Notes: generated by a model from the sequence alone, not told the origin. A stretch of DNA of 10,253 nt from CAYLJO01 sp964383905 (GCA_964383905.1 CAYLJO010000221.1:1-10253); one strand, 5' to 3'. Counted from the stretch's first letter, positions 1 to 7,185 are shown. Made by a program: numbers and translations.

Positions 1-3
1 GGG

Positions 4-771
4 GTGGGGGATTTTCAAGTGGCCACGGGCGGGGGGATTTGGGTGGCCGCCAGGGACCTATTCGAGCGCATACAGAAGCACGTCACTATCAACGTCGGAT
101 CGCCGCACATAGACTTCCTCAGTCTGTTGGCAAGATTCTATAAGCAGATGCGCTATGGCCGCTTCTCTCTAAGCTCTGTAACGGATTTTCACAGGGAGAG
201 AGACGAGCTGTGCAGGTTCCTCTCCCGCCACCTCCCAGAAGTTACGTTTCCTGAGCAACCATCAATGCTCGGCATTGAGAATGACGAGAGATTCCCGAAA
301 TTCATTCGAAAAGTCGTCCTGAAGTTGTCAGCAACGCTCTATGACATCGTCAAGAAACGCACGCATGAGCTAAATCTTGGCACAGATGAACTTCGACATG
401 GCTCGAAGGCGGAGACTGTATTTCTCGGCGAAGCGGACATTCCCGCCGAGGACGTTCTGTGGAAAGAACTGCTGATCTTCTTCATGAACACCAAAACTAC
501 GTCGGGGTATTTGAAATTCCTCCGGGAGATACCACCGCTAGACTTTGATCCTGGCCTGATTGACGACTATCTTGACTGCTTCCAGTCCGATGCCGCAAAA
601 GCTTACGTTATGGGCGAACTTGAGACCCATTACGAGGACTTATCGAACAAGCGTGAGCGCTTGCAGACAATGCAAATCATCGGCTCACCGAATGTTTACT
701 TTCCCGATGACGAGGAAGAGGAAGGGGAAGGGGAAGGGGACGGCGAGGATTTCGAACCGTTGGAGGAATAG
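4..771 (+). CDS. Hypothetical protein with acidic C-terminal tail; 5' end uncertain
   Basis: I do not recognise this 255-aa protein. It has no signal peptide or membrane segment and looks soluble and mostly helical: a charged middle (RERDELCRFLSRHLPE, then KFIRKVVLKLSATLYDIVKKR) leads to a very acidic end rich in Glu, Asp and Gly (about residues 236-255). The assigned start is the GTG at position 4, but the first 16 or so codons fall in G-rich repeats that resemble an insertion-sequence end. The true start may therefore be outside the window, or the gene may be a 5'-truncated remnant fused to mobile-element DNA. Base composition is visibly less GC-rich than in the genes that follow, which fits acquired DNA. 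It is separated from the next gene by a 285-bp gap, so it is probably not part of the operon downstream. It is likely a real coding sequence because the frame stays open and the residue composition is protein-like; the function is unknown. Confidence 0.6.
   Translation: MGDFQVATGGGIWVAARDLFERIQKHVTINVGSPHIDFLSLLARFYKQMRYGRFSLSSVTDFHRERDELCRFLSRHLPEVTFPEQPSMLGIENDERFPKFIRKVVLKLSATLYDIVKKRTHELNLGTDELRHGSKAETVFLGEADIPAEDVLWKELLIFFMNTKTTSGYLKFLREIPPLDFDPGLIDDYLDCFQSDAAKAYVMGELETHYEDLSNKRERLQTMQIIGSPNVYFPDDEEEEGEGEGDGEDFEPLEE
6..50. repeat. Two imperfect direct repeats, possible IS21-like element end
   Basis: Two similar blocks lie 26 bp apart: GGGGGATTTTCAAGTGGCCAC at 6-26 (shown here less its last base elsewhere) and GGGGGATTTGGGTGGCCGC at 32-50. 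Both read G-run, ATTT, then GTGGCC. IS21-family elements are known to carry several related repeats of about 20 bp near their ends, and the GTGGCC-type core looks like those as I remember them. No istA or istB gene is in the window, so the element would have to lie to the left. The assignment is an inference from pattern. Confidence 0.35.
724..740. repeat. Short GGGGAA tandem repeat
   Basis: Two full copies of GGGGAA and a partial third follow a run of GAGGAA-like purines. They encode the Gly-Glu part of the acidic tail of the first ORF. A unit of six bases keeps the frame if copies are gained or lost, so the tail length could vary between strains. Confidence 0.6.
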
Positions 772-1056
772 AAGGACACCTTTCATCTAGTGACCCTCCA
801 CTGGCTTATTGGCAACAAAAAATGCGGAAGAGGGGCGTGGCGGGCGGTCACCGTCGGCATCGAGGCTCATCGCCGGCTTGGGCCCAGGGCTTCGCAGCGC
901 GAGGGGCTGGCTTACCGTTCGGCCAGTTCCCGGCGCCAACATCCCGGTCACACAAAATCTTCATCTGTTCACCGAACCGTGACCTGCCGCTATGCTAAGC
1001 TTGGCTGTAATTGCTAAATAGAAAAACCGAATAGCATCAGGGAATTAAGACTCGTC
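772..1056. other. Non-coding gap between first ORF and the four-gene operon
   Basis: This 285-bp stretch holds no convincing gene. Small open frames exist, but they lack a ribosome-binding site and protein-like composition. The last 90 bases are more AT-rich and contain the only promoter-like pattern I can propose, at 968-996. No tRNA, riboswitch or strong terminator hairpin is visible. Confidence 0.5.
968..996 (+). promoter_or_regulatory. Candidate sigma70-type promoter for the four-gene operon
   Basis: TTCACC at 968-973 (4 of 6 matches to the -35 consensus) is followed, after a 17-base spacer, by TATGCT at 991-996 (4 of 6 to -10). Transcription would begin near 1003, about 55 bases before the GTG start. 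TGTAAT at 1006-1011 is a closer -10 match but has no good -35 element. The position is right; the sequence match is only modest. Confidence 0.25.
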
Positions 1057-2274
1057 GTGCGCACAGGACGTGAATGTAATACGTCTGGCTTGGTCACTTG
1101 GCTTCATCGTGCGCCTGTCTTTGGCGCTCTGGCACTGATCCTCTCCGTGGCGCTGGGCGTTGCCCAGTCCGCAGTAAGCAACGCCGCCACCGTCACCTAC
1201 GCCGGTTTTGCATACGCCGGGGATGCCGAAAACATCGCCAGCCGCTTCAAGTACTCCAAACGCTATGAGGCGCGACTCAAGAGCCAGGGAACCACGGTCG
1301 ATGCCAAGCTGCGCCAATCTGTTCAGGGTGGCCGCTTTCCTTTCGATCTCAACATGACAGGGAACACTGAGATCAAAGGGGACCAAACGCTGGTAACGAC
1401 TCTCACAGTCACCGGTGAAACCGTCTCTGATGAGATTTTCGGCCCGGTACACAAGCTTCTGGTTCAGATCCGTGGACAGGCGATGATCTTCGACTTCCAG
1501 AGCAAGACGCTCCTGCGTGCGTACCCACTGTCCTTCACATACCTGGATGCCCTGGACCATTCGCCTTCTGACGCCGAAATCGACGATCGCGTTGCGAACG
1601 CCTACGAGGGCGCCCAAGGAAAAGAAGGACTGTTTGGTCGGTATGCCGAGGCGCTTTCCCGTGCCACATTACCTCGAAATGATGGTCTATTTCTCCAGAT
1701 CACGAATGTGACCATCGACCCGGATGCCAAACCGGCCATTCCGGAAGCTTTGTCGCAATACCGCGGCGCTGCAGAAACCTGGCTTGCCGATCAGCTGGAC
1801 GAGTCTCTGAATGCCAATGCCGGCGTGCCGGTCATTCCCTATTCAGCAGGTTATGCCGTCGGCAATGTCATGCAGCTGCAATTGGCCAACGCCGATTTCA
1901 GCATCAAGTTTCCAGAGCCGAATGTGGAAATCTCCGTGGTGCTGACGGGCGTCAAACGTGTGCAGTACGCGCAGAACAACGTCGGCACCAGTTACATCTA
2001 CGGGGCCTATGCCACCGTCAAGATCACCACCCACGGCAACGCTCATCCGTATCTGGATGCCCAATTCAAGAATGGGGAGGTCAAGAAAGTTCCCGTAACA
2101 CAACAGTACGTGGACGACTTGCCAGCCTATCACGACGCCATCCGCGGCCTCTTAGACAAGCTTGCCGACGAGTTGGACGGCAAAGACTCGCCCTGGCTCA
2201 AATCCGCTACCACGACCGCGGACATCAAGAACCAACTGGATGCCTCCAGAGGATTGTTGCAAAAATGCAAGTGA
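1057..2274 (+). CDS. Exported protein of unknown function, first gene of CsgG/FlgT-like operon
   Basis: I do not recognise the family of this 405-aa protein. Residues 20-40 form a hydrophobic segment (FGALALILSVALGVA) followed by SNAA, so it is probably a Sec signal peptide cleaved near residue 44, leaving a periplasmic or surface protein. The mature part alternates beta-rich stretches (for example TLVTTLTVTGETVSDEIFG and NVEISVVLTGVKRVQYA) with Tyr-rich segments, and ends in LLQKCK with a lone cysteine. GTG at 1057 was chosen because an in-frame stop at 1015-1017 leaves no upstream ATG. AGGGAA at 1039-1044 is a plausible, slightly distant ribosome-binding site. A later start (TTG at 1090) would give a tidier signal peptide. 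The gene overlaps the next by 10 bases, so the two are almost certainly co-transcribed and translationally coupled. Its role is inferred only from its neighbours: a partner of the lipoprotein encoded by the fourth gene. Confidence 0.75.
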   Translation: MRTGRECNTSGLVTWLHRAPVFGALALILSVALGVAQSAVSNAATVTYAGFAYAGDAENIASRFKYSKRYEARLKSQGTTVDAKLRQSVQGGRFPFDLNMTGNTEIKGDQTLVTTLTVTGETVSDEIFGPVHKLLVQIRGQAMIFDFQSKTLLRAYPLSFTYLDALDHSPSDAEIDDRVANAYEGAQGKEGLFGRYAEALSRATLPRNDGLFLQITNVTIDPDAKPAIPEALSQYRGAAETWLADQLDESLNANAGVPVIPYSAGYAVGNVMQLQLANADFSIKFPEPNVEISVVLTGVKRVQYAQNNVGTSYIYGAYATVKITTHGNAHPYLDAQFKNGEVKKVPVTQQYVDDLPAYHDAIRGLLDKLADELDGKDSPWLKSATTTADIKNQLDASRGLLQKCK

Positions 2275-3401
2275 TCAAGTACATCGGGGCGACTAGCCTG
2301 TTGCTCGTCTGCACGACGGTTTTCGCGGATGTTCAGTATGAACAGGGGAAGGCATCACTGCCCTATACCGGAAAGAACGTCCCGGCGGCAGTACGGACCC
2401 AGGCGGTCCAGACCGCGGAATTGAGGGCGATAGAGACGTATTACGCCAAAGCGGGTAGTTCGGCGTCCGCAAACTTCGAGAGCATCAAAGACAAGGTGAT
2501 CTCGAATCTTGATCAGTACGTGCTCGATGAGACCATCATCGAAGAGCAGGATCGCAAGGATGTGCACGAATACACCGTCAGCCTTCGTGCGAAACTCAAC
2601 GTCTCGGAACTGGATAACGCCCTCAAGGCAGCATCCAGCACTGCACCGGTGCCGCGACCCGCGAGATCCAAGATCACCTTCTTGATCGTAGCCCGTCAGG
2701 CCAGCACCCAGACTGACTATGACCCCCACATCTATCAGCGAGTGGACGCTAGCGCCAAAGGCGATGCCGCAGCATCAGTGACTCAAAATACCTCGGAGGG
2801 GGAATCTATCTCGAAGAACCAGGTGAGTACCAACGGCACCAAATCTGTTTCCGCTCTTGCACAAGCCAATAGCTCCGTATCTGTCGAGCGCGGCGGTAGC
2901 ACAACCCGTAAGGCTTCGGAAACTACCTGGAGAATCTTCCCCAGTTCGAACATGGATCAGGTGCTGTCAGGGGCCTTCCTCCAGGCTGGCTTCCGTTTCA
3001 CTGCGGCCACGGATGTGGAGCCGTACAGCGGCGGGAAGCTCCATGTTGAGGCCGTTCGAGAGGACTACAAGAGTGGCATGGATCTTAAGTCGCAGACGCT
3101 TCAGGACGTGGAGGTAGGCCTGCGCACTGCCAAGATTCCTTATCTCGCCCTCGGCACGCTCGATGTCGGGTTTGCGAACCCGGATCCGGCTACGGGCTTC
3201 CTGCGGGTTGCGGTGAACGTGAATGCAAAAATCCTGGACCTTAGCGACCCGATTCCCGACACCGTAGCGACTGTAGGTCCGGTGCAGTACGCAGGGCTCG
3301 GCCCCACCGAGGCAGAGGCCCAGACCAACGCCCTGAAGCTTGCCAGCCAGAGCGCGGCCAAAGAACTCATCAGCCAGCTAAACAATGCTGGTGTTCACTA
3401 A
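2265..3401 (+). CDS. Periplasmic protein with FlgT/LPP20-like N-terminal region
   Basis: This 378-aa protein begins with a clear signal peptide (KYIGATSLLLVCTTVFA, probable cleavage after residue 21). Residues 22-121 resemble the N-terminal domain of FlgT and LPP20-like proteins: an EGKA-type strand, a helix carrying RTQAVQTAELRAIETYY, a 'V..YV..E' stretch, then a beta strand (EYTVSLRAKLNV). A Ser/Thr/Asn/Gln-rich insert (about 161-217) separates it from a second half with TWRIFPSSNMDQVLSGAFLQAGFRF and YLALGTLDVG, whose order recalls the alpha/beta fold of the FlgT middle or CsgG region. The C-terminus (GPTEAEAQTNALKLASQSAAKEL) is another Ala-rich helix. Cys16 has Val before it, so it is not a lipobox. 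The start overlaps the previous gene by 10 bases, with AGAGGA at 2248-2253 as ribosome-binding site. The family resemblance is by eye; the function, probably in an envelope complex with the lipoprotein, is inferred. Confidence 0.75.
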   Translation: MQVIKYIGATSLLLVCTTVFADVQYEQGKASLPYTGKNVPAAVRTQAVQTAELRAIETYYAKAGSSASANFESIKDKVISNLDQYVLDETIIEEQDRKDVHEYTVSLRAKLNVSELDNALKAASSTAPVPRPARSKITFLIVARQASTQTDYDPHIYQRVDASAKGDAAASVTQNTSEGESISKNQVSTNGTKSVSALAQANSSVSVERGGSTTRKASETTWRIFPSSNMDQVLSGAFLQAGFRFTAATDVEPYSGGKLHVEAVREDYKSGMDLKSQTLQDVEVGLRTAKIPYLALGTLDVGFANPDPATGFLRVAVNVNAKILDLSDPIPDTVATVGPVQYAGLGPTEAEAQTNALKLASQSAAKELISQLNNAGVH

Positions 3402-3429
3402 CCCCAAGAATGAATAAAGGATATTTGTA

Positions 3430-4077
3430 ATGAACAAAAGCACTGCATCGCTGACTGTTGTGGCCTTGTTGGTTGGCATCCCCGCCATCGCGATCAGTCA
3501 GGTTCCCTCCTTTGGTGGCCTAGGCTCCAAGCTCACAGGATCCCGCGGTGGTGGTGATCTTGCCGGCCAGCAGACCAGTCTTGTGAGAGCTTATGTTGCC
3601 GGCGACAAGGATGTTCTGTCCTCGCAATCGAAGCTCCTAGTGGCACTGGGTCTGAAGGAACAGGCCGCAACAGCGCAGGCCACCGCCAACGCTTTAGGAG
3701 ATGGCGCCACCGCGCAGAATCTGGAAGATGCCAACAAGGCGCAGTCTGATCACTCGCAAGCGATCGCAGAGGCCCTGAAGAATCAAAATGCGACTTTGGA
3801 TGCCCAGGCCAGGCAAACCTACACGCAGGGGCTGGTACTGCTTGCATCGGGTCTGGTCAAGTACACGGGAATGAAGCAGGACGTCGCTGGCTTCTCAAAA
3901 GGTCTGTCCGGTCCGGGAACGTTGCAGGCCGGAACAAAGCTCCAGGCGGGGGCCTACATCGCGAAGAGCCTGCCTAGTTCAATCTCAAACACCACCTCAA
4001 CACTCAGTAGTGCAGTGAGCTTCGCCAAAAGCCACGGCATCGAGGTTCCTGCTGACGCCACTGCGGCGCTCCAATGA
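3430..4077 (+). CDS. Small exported Ala/Gln-rich helical protein
   Basis: I do not recognise the family of this 215-aa protein. Residues 1-23 are a signal peptide (LTVVALLVGIPAIAIS), with cleavage probably just before QVPS. A Gly-rich stretch (SFGGLGSKLTGSRGGGDLAG) follows. The rest is predicted helix, rich in Ala, Gln, Ser and Thr (EQAATAQATANALGD, SQAIAEALKNQNATLDAQARQ), with one moderately hydrophobic stretch at 131-145 (YTQGLVLLASGLVKYTG). It has no cysteine after the signal. AAAGGA at 3416-3421, eight bases before ATG, is a good ribosome-binding site and follows a 28-base gap from the previous stop. The stop overlaps the start of the next gene as ATGA, which implies coupled expression with the lipoprotein. 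The composition would suit a coiled-coil periplasmic partner or an exported substrate; the sequence does not decide between these. Confidence 0.75.
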   Translation: MNKSTASLTVVALLVGIPAIAISQVPSFGGLGSKLTGSRGGGDLAGQQTSLVRAYVAGDKDVLSSQSKLLVALGLKEQAATAQATANALGDGATAQNLEDANKAQSDHSQAIAEALKNQNATLDAQARQTYTQGLVLLASGLVKYTGMKQDVAGFSKGLSGPGTLQAGTKLQAGAYIAKSLPSSISNTTSTLSSAVSFAKSHGIEVPADATAALQ

Positions 4078-5561
4078 GCATCATGCGGAGCACCGACAGC
4101 ATGCGGGCGAAAATTGCCCCGTTTATCCTTGCCGGTACTTTGGTCCTAACGGGGTGCGGCAAGAAGACTGAAACCAAGGCGGTGGATTCGTCCAGCGCCC
4201 CTTCGTCCGCCGCCTCAGCTGCCACTGCACCTATCGCACCCCTGCCGGATGTCGGGAGGATTGAGCACGTTACGGTCTCCACTGAAGGTATCGGGGGGAC
4301 TCCCGATGCCGCCGTGCAAGAGGCCCTTCGGCAGGCGGTCATGGAAGTCAACGGGGAATCCATTGACGCCAGCTCCATCGCAGTCAAGTTTGGTTTGGAT
4401 GTGGCCTTCGGCCAGACGGAGCAGTCGCTGCGCGGTTCCGCCTTCGCGGAAGCTGTTGCCGCAAGGTCGAAGGGCACAATCAGCAACTTCAAACTGGTGA
4501 GCCTTGTCGAGCCGACGGCTGCCGGTCGGCCGTATAAGGCCAATATCGAGGCCTCGATCGCCAAATTCTCCGCTCCTGCGGACTCGAAGAAGATCAAGAT
4601 CGTCGTCTCGCCTCTGCGCGGTTCAGCCAATGCTTTCGACATTGCAGGTAACGCTGTTCCGGCCTCAAAGATTGCGGAGGAAATTCGGCAACGCCTGATC
4701 GATGCCCTCACGGCCACCGGTCGCTTTAGTGTGCTGGACCGTGACTTTGGTCCGGAAGTCCAATCAGAACTGGATCTGGTCGCCTCCGGCCAGACTCCGA
4801 GTGATGAGATCACGAAACTCAGTCAGACGTTGAGCGCGGACATCGTTTGGGTAGGAACGATCAATGATTTCGGCTATCACCGCAATGCCCGCCATCTTCA
4901 GATGAGCGGTCGCGACTTCGTGAGCTATGCCGGCGGTTGGTCCGTATCCCATCGGGTACTGAACGTCTCGACCCGGCAGATCATGCTCTCTGAGACCTTG
5001 CAGGAGCAGCTGGCTCCGGAGTCCACGACGATGGACCAAGGGATAGATGGCGCCCAGTTGACCACAAAGATGGAATCAAAGATCGCTGACCAAACAGTCT
5101 CCGCGATCCTCTCCCGAACGTTCCCGCTTGTGGTTGTATCGAGAGATGGAAGTAACGTCATCCTGAGCCAAGGTGGACTGGCCGTGAAGGTTGGGGCCAG
5201 CTACGCCATCGTTTCCCTAGGCAAGGAACTGAAGGATCCGCAGACGGGGGAGTCTCTGGGCCGCGCAGATACGCCGTGCTGCAATGTGGTCATCGAGCGA
5301 GTTTCCAACAAGTTAGCCTACGGCCATCTTGTGAACGTCAAAATCTCCCTGGACTCCGTAGATCCAGTCAGTTTGCAGGTCCGTGAAGAGCTGAAGCCGC
5401 AAGCGATCGCAAATACGTCGGTCGTCACACCAGCGCCGCAAAGCCCTGCGGCTGTACCTGCGACTACCTCACCTAAGGGCCAGGTACTACGGGCCCAGCT
5501 TCCGGGTGCGCCCGCGCTACCGTCCGGGAGTAACGGTTCGGACGACAGTAAAAAGTGGTAG
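4074..5561 (+). CDS. Outer-membrane lipoprotein with FlgT-N-like, CsgG-like and FlgT-C-like regions
   Basis: A 495-aa lipoprotein. The signal ends in LVLTGC, so Cys28 would be lipidated; Gly at +2 favours outer-membrane sorting. A Ser/Ala/Pro linker (36-58) leads to a FlgT-N-like domain (about 62-165: STEGIGGTPDAAVQEALRQAVMEVNG, later SKGTISNFKLV). A CsgG-like domain follows (about 172-347): KIKIVVSPL, then EEIRQRLIDALTATGRFSVLDRD, then LSADIVWVGTINDFGYH. These match the CsgG/TolB-N-type order of strand, helix, 'grF.vldR' and 'A.. .v.G.I'. Residues 351-425 resemble the FlgT C-terminal domain (VGASYAIVSLGKELKDPQTGESLG). Adjacent cysteines 402-403 and a Pro/Ala/Ser tail end the protein. ATG 4074 overlaps the previous stop; ATG 4101 would give a tighter signal. 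CsgG is the curli export pore and FlgT a flagellar H-ring protein; neither system's other genes are here, so the transported or scaffolded partner is unknown. Confidence 0.82.
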   Translation: MSIMRSTDSMRAKIAPFILAGTLVLTGCGKKTETKAVDSSSAPSSAASAATAPIAPLPDVGRIEHVTVSTEGIGGTPDAAVQEALRQAVMEVNGESIDASSIAVKFGLDVAFGQTEQSLRGSAFAEAVAARSKGTISNFKLVSLVEPTAAGRPYKANIEASIAKFSAPADSKKIKIVVSPLRGSANAFDIAGNAVPASKIAEEIRQRLIDALTATGRFSVLDRDFGPEVQSELDLVASGQTPSDEITKLSQTLSADIVWVGTINDFGYHRNARHLQMSGRDFVSYAGGWSVSHRVLNVSTRQIMLSETLQEQLAPESTTMDQGIDGAQLTTKMESKIADQTVSAILSRTFPLVVVSRDGSNVILSQGGLAVKVGASYAIVSLGKELKDPQTGESLGRADTPCCNVVIERVSNKLAYGHLVNVKISLDSVDPVSLQVREELKPQAIANTSVVTPAPQSPAAVPATTSPKGQVLRAQLPGAPALPSGSNGSDDSKKW

Positions 5562-5616
5562 TCCAAGAGCAGGGCCTTCCGGGTCAGGCCAGGCGTCGCG
5601 GGCTGCCGCCGGATAT

Positions 5617-5634
5617 CCCGGGGAGGGCCCCGGG
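5617..5634. terminator. GC-rich hairpin after the operon, weak terminator candidate
   Basis: CCCGGGG at 5617-5623 and CCCCGGG at 5628-5634 form a perfect 7-bp stem with a 4-base AGGG loop, 56 bases past the lipoprotein stop. The sequence that follows (TGTTACT) has no T-run, so it is at best a weak or factor-assisted terminator. The rest of the 5562-5784 gap shows nothing I can name. Confidence 0.3.
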
Positions 5635-5774
5635 TGTTACTACGCACCTGACCAATCGGGCGCGAATCAGACTGCTTTGAGAGGCGGATCAGTGGTTTAG
5701 GGTTGTCGATGCATGAACGCCCGCGACCCTACCACGATTATTCCCGGCGCAGTCTGAGTAACCGCCGGAGCTCT

Positions 5775-5780
5775 GGAGGG
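5775..5780 (+). promoter_or_regulatory. Ribosome-binding site fixing a GTG start
   Basis: GGAGGG lies four bases before GTG at 5785. It is the strongest Shine-Dalgarno match in the region and supports a GTG start for the coiled-coil protein, which has no ATG at a suitable place. Confidence 0.6.
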
Positions 5781-5784
5781 ATCA

Positions 5785-6390
5785 GTGAGCACCGAGACTC
5801 ATCATCAAAGATGGCTACGGGATCGCGATCGCATGCAGGCCGAGCTGCGTGCCCTCGAGGAGCAAGCGGGCGTGGGGGAGCAACACGACGCCTTCGTTGA
5901 GTACAACACGGATGCTGACCTGCGCCGCCTTTATTTCTCCGTCCTGGACAAGAATCTTCGGAAGGCACTCATCAAGCAGTGTCGGCTTTTCAGAGCCCGA
6001 AGTATGCAGTTTAGTCAGGCGAGGCTCGATGACGCGCTGAACGACTTGGCCGCACTGGAGGGGCGAGGCGTACCCACTCCGTGGGTTGGGCCGGCGCTTC
6101 TTGCGGTAACCGCGGTATGGATCGGATATTGGTTATGGAATCTCCCTGGCGCGCTCGCTGGTGCGGTCGCAGGATTTTTTATCGGCAACGCGCATGTCGC
6201 ACAGAAGAGAAACGCCTGGGCTGCCGATGTTGCACTGCTCAGGAATGGTGTCGAGGAACTGAGAGCGGAGGTGAAGCAAGACGAGCGTTATTCGGAGCGG
6301 CACCCCGTGTTTTCGGGTGCCGAGGAGGAATCTGGCGGGGAAGATGAAGGCGTTGCCGGAACCGAATATCCATTGGTACGCGCGTCTTGA
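5785..6390 (+). CDS. Two-TM coiled-coil membrane protein, unknown function
   Basis: I do not recognise the family of this 201-aa protein. The N-terminal 95 residues are charged and helical (RWLRDRDRMQAELRALEEQ, then LRRLYFSVLDKNLRKALIKQCRLFRARS), likely coiled coil. Two membrane segments follow, about 100-118 (WVGPALLAVTAVWIGYWLW) and 121-137 (PGALAGAVAGFFIGNAH), making a short hairpin through the inner membrane. The C-terminus is another charged helix (141-166) and an acidic Glu/Gly tail. With both ends helical and on the same side, a membrane-anchored scaffold is plausible. The gene overlaps the ankyrin-repeat gene by 47 bases (or more with the upstream GTG), so the two are probably made together and may interact. 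The link is inferred from the overlap alone. Confidence 0.72.
   Translation: MSTETHHQRWLRDRDRMQAELRALEEQAGVGEQHDAFVEYNTDADLRRLYFSVLDKNLRKALIKQCRLFRARSMQFSQARLDDALNDLAALEGRGVPTPWVGPALLAVTAVWIGYWLWNLPGALAGAVAGFFIGNAHVAQKRNAWAADVALLRNGVEELRAEVKQDERYSERHPVFSGAEEESGGEDEGVAGTEYPLVRAS
6298..6322 (+). promoter_or_regulatory. Inverted repeat just upstream of the ankyrin gene ribosome-binding region
   Basis: CGGCACCC at 6298-6305 and GGGTGCCG at 6315-6322 are perfect 8-bp arms around a 9-base loop. The right arm touches the GAGGAGG at 6322-6328 that precedes the ankyrin gene. The hairpin lies inside the 3' part of the upstream gene, so ribosomes finishing that gene would open it. It could couple translation of the two genes, or it may be chance in GC-rich DNA. 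Confidence 0.3.
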
Positions 6391-7111
6391 TGACCCGCAG
6401 GGAATCCGCGAGGAGCTCGTGGACGGGGTCTCTGTCGAGTTGGTTCACGATGAAAGAAGGGGATCGCGGCCACTCCATCGTGCGGCTGCCAATGGGAGCG
6501 TGGAGGCCATTAAAGTCCTCCTCTCACTGGGCGCTGATACCTGTGCGCCAAACACCCTGTTTGGTTGGCTCCCGATCCACTACGCGGCCTGGCGAGGATG
6601 CGCGGAAGCCATTTCCCTTCTTGTCAAGGCAGGCTCGCCCGTGAATACGCTGGACAATTTTGACGAAGCGCCCATTCACCGGGCAGCGGAAAGCGGAAGT
6701 CCCGAGGCCGTTCGCGTTCTTCTTGCGGCCGGGGCGAAGGTCGATGCCAAAGGCGGCCAGTATCAGCTGCAGCCAATCCATGTAGCAGCCCGCGCGGGAA
6801 ACTTCGCGACCGTCGAAATGTTGCTCGCGCATGGTGCGGATCCGAACGCAGCTAACATCCAGGGAGGAACGCCTTTGCAATACGCATGGCTGGAGAAAAC
6901 CTCGAAGCATCGGAAGACCGCCGAGATTCTGGAGAGGGCCGGCCCAATCCACGGCCGCGTTGGCGCATTGGGCGATGCGTGGGGCGCCGCTGCCGGCGCA
7001 AATCGGGGCGACTCCGGGTTCGCGAGGGCTGTCTCGCCATCCTCAGGCAGGCACGCCCCGCGCGACAGCGTATGCTCTGCCGGAGCCGCACCGCCCAGTT
7101 CCATAGGATAG
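6344..7111 (+). CDS. Ankyrin-repeat protein
   Basis: This 255-aa protein contains about five ankyrin repeats of roughly 33 residues. They start near 41 (SRPLHRAAANGSVEAIKVLL), 75 (LPIHYAAWRGCAEAISLLV), 108 (APIHRAAESGSPEAVRVLL), 142 (QPIHVAARAGNFATVEMLL) and 174 (GTPLQYA), with a degenerate one before (10-40). The consensus PLH.AA..G..E.V..LL..GAD.N is plain. Ankyrin repeats bind other proteins; no enzyme domain is attached. There is no signal peptide, so it is probably cytoplasmic. The last 55 residues (from PIHGRVGALG) are Ala/Gly/Ser/Arg-rich without clear structure. ATG 6344 was chosen because GGGGA sits two bases before it; GTG 6317 would add nine residues. The gene overlaps the two-TM gene by 47 bases, which suggests they work as a pair. 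The partner and pathway are unknown. Confidence 0.85.
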   Translation: MKALPEPNIHWYARLDDPQGIREELVDGVSVELVHDERRGSRPLHRAAANGSVEAIKVLLSLGADTCAPNTLFGWLPIHYAAWRGCAEAISLLVKAGSPVNTLDNFDEAPIHRAAESGSPEAVRVLLAAGAKVDAKGGQYQLQPIHVAARAGNFATVEMLLAHGADPNAANIQGGTPLQYAWLEKTSKHRKTAEILERAGPIHGRVGALGDAWGAAAGANRGDSGFARAVSPSSGRHAPRDSVCSAGAAPPSSIG

Positions 7112-7185
7112 GTGGCGAATGAATTCAGAGATGAGCCGTGAGGCAGAGAACCTCGATCGGGCACGCGATACCTGCTGATTCCCTT

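Noticed and set aside
790..1017. 75-aa open frame in the gap before the operon
   Set aside because: No ribosome-binding site, Arg/Ser-rich composition and no motif; treated as non-coding.
1045..1617. Minus-strand 190-aa open frame opposite the first operon gene
   Set aside because: It lacks a good start region and overlaps a signal-peptide-bearing gene in a tight operon.
4004..4813. Minus-strand 269-aa open frame opposite the CsgG/FlgT-like lipoprotein
   Set aside because: Ser/Arg/Ala-rich antisense frame; the plus strand has the lipobox and domain pattern.
7119..7178. 19-codon frame MNSEMSREAENLDRARDTC after the ankyrin gene
   Set aside because: Too short to judge; the GGTGG before it is a weak ribosome-binding site and no leader-peptide features are seen.
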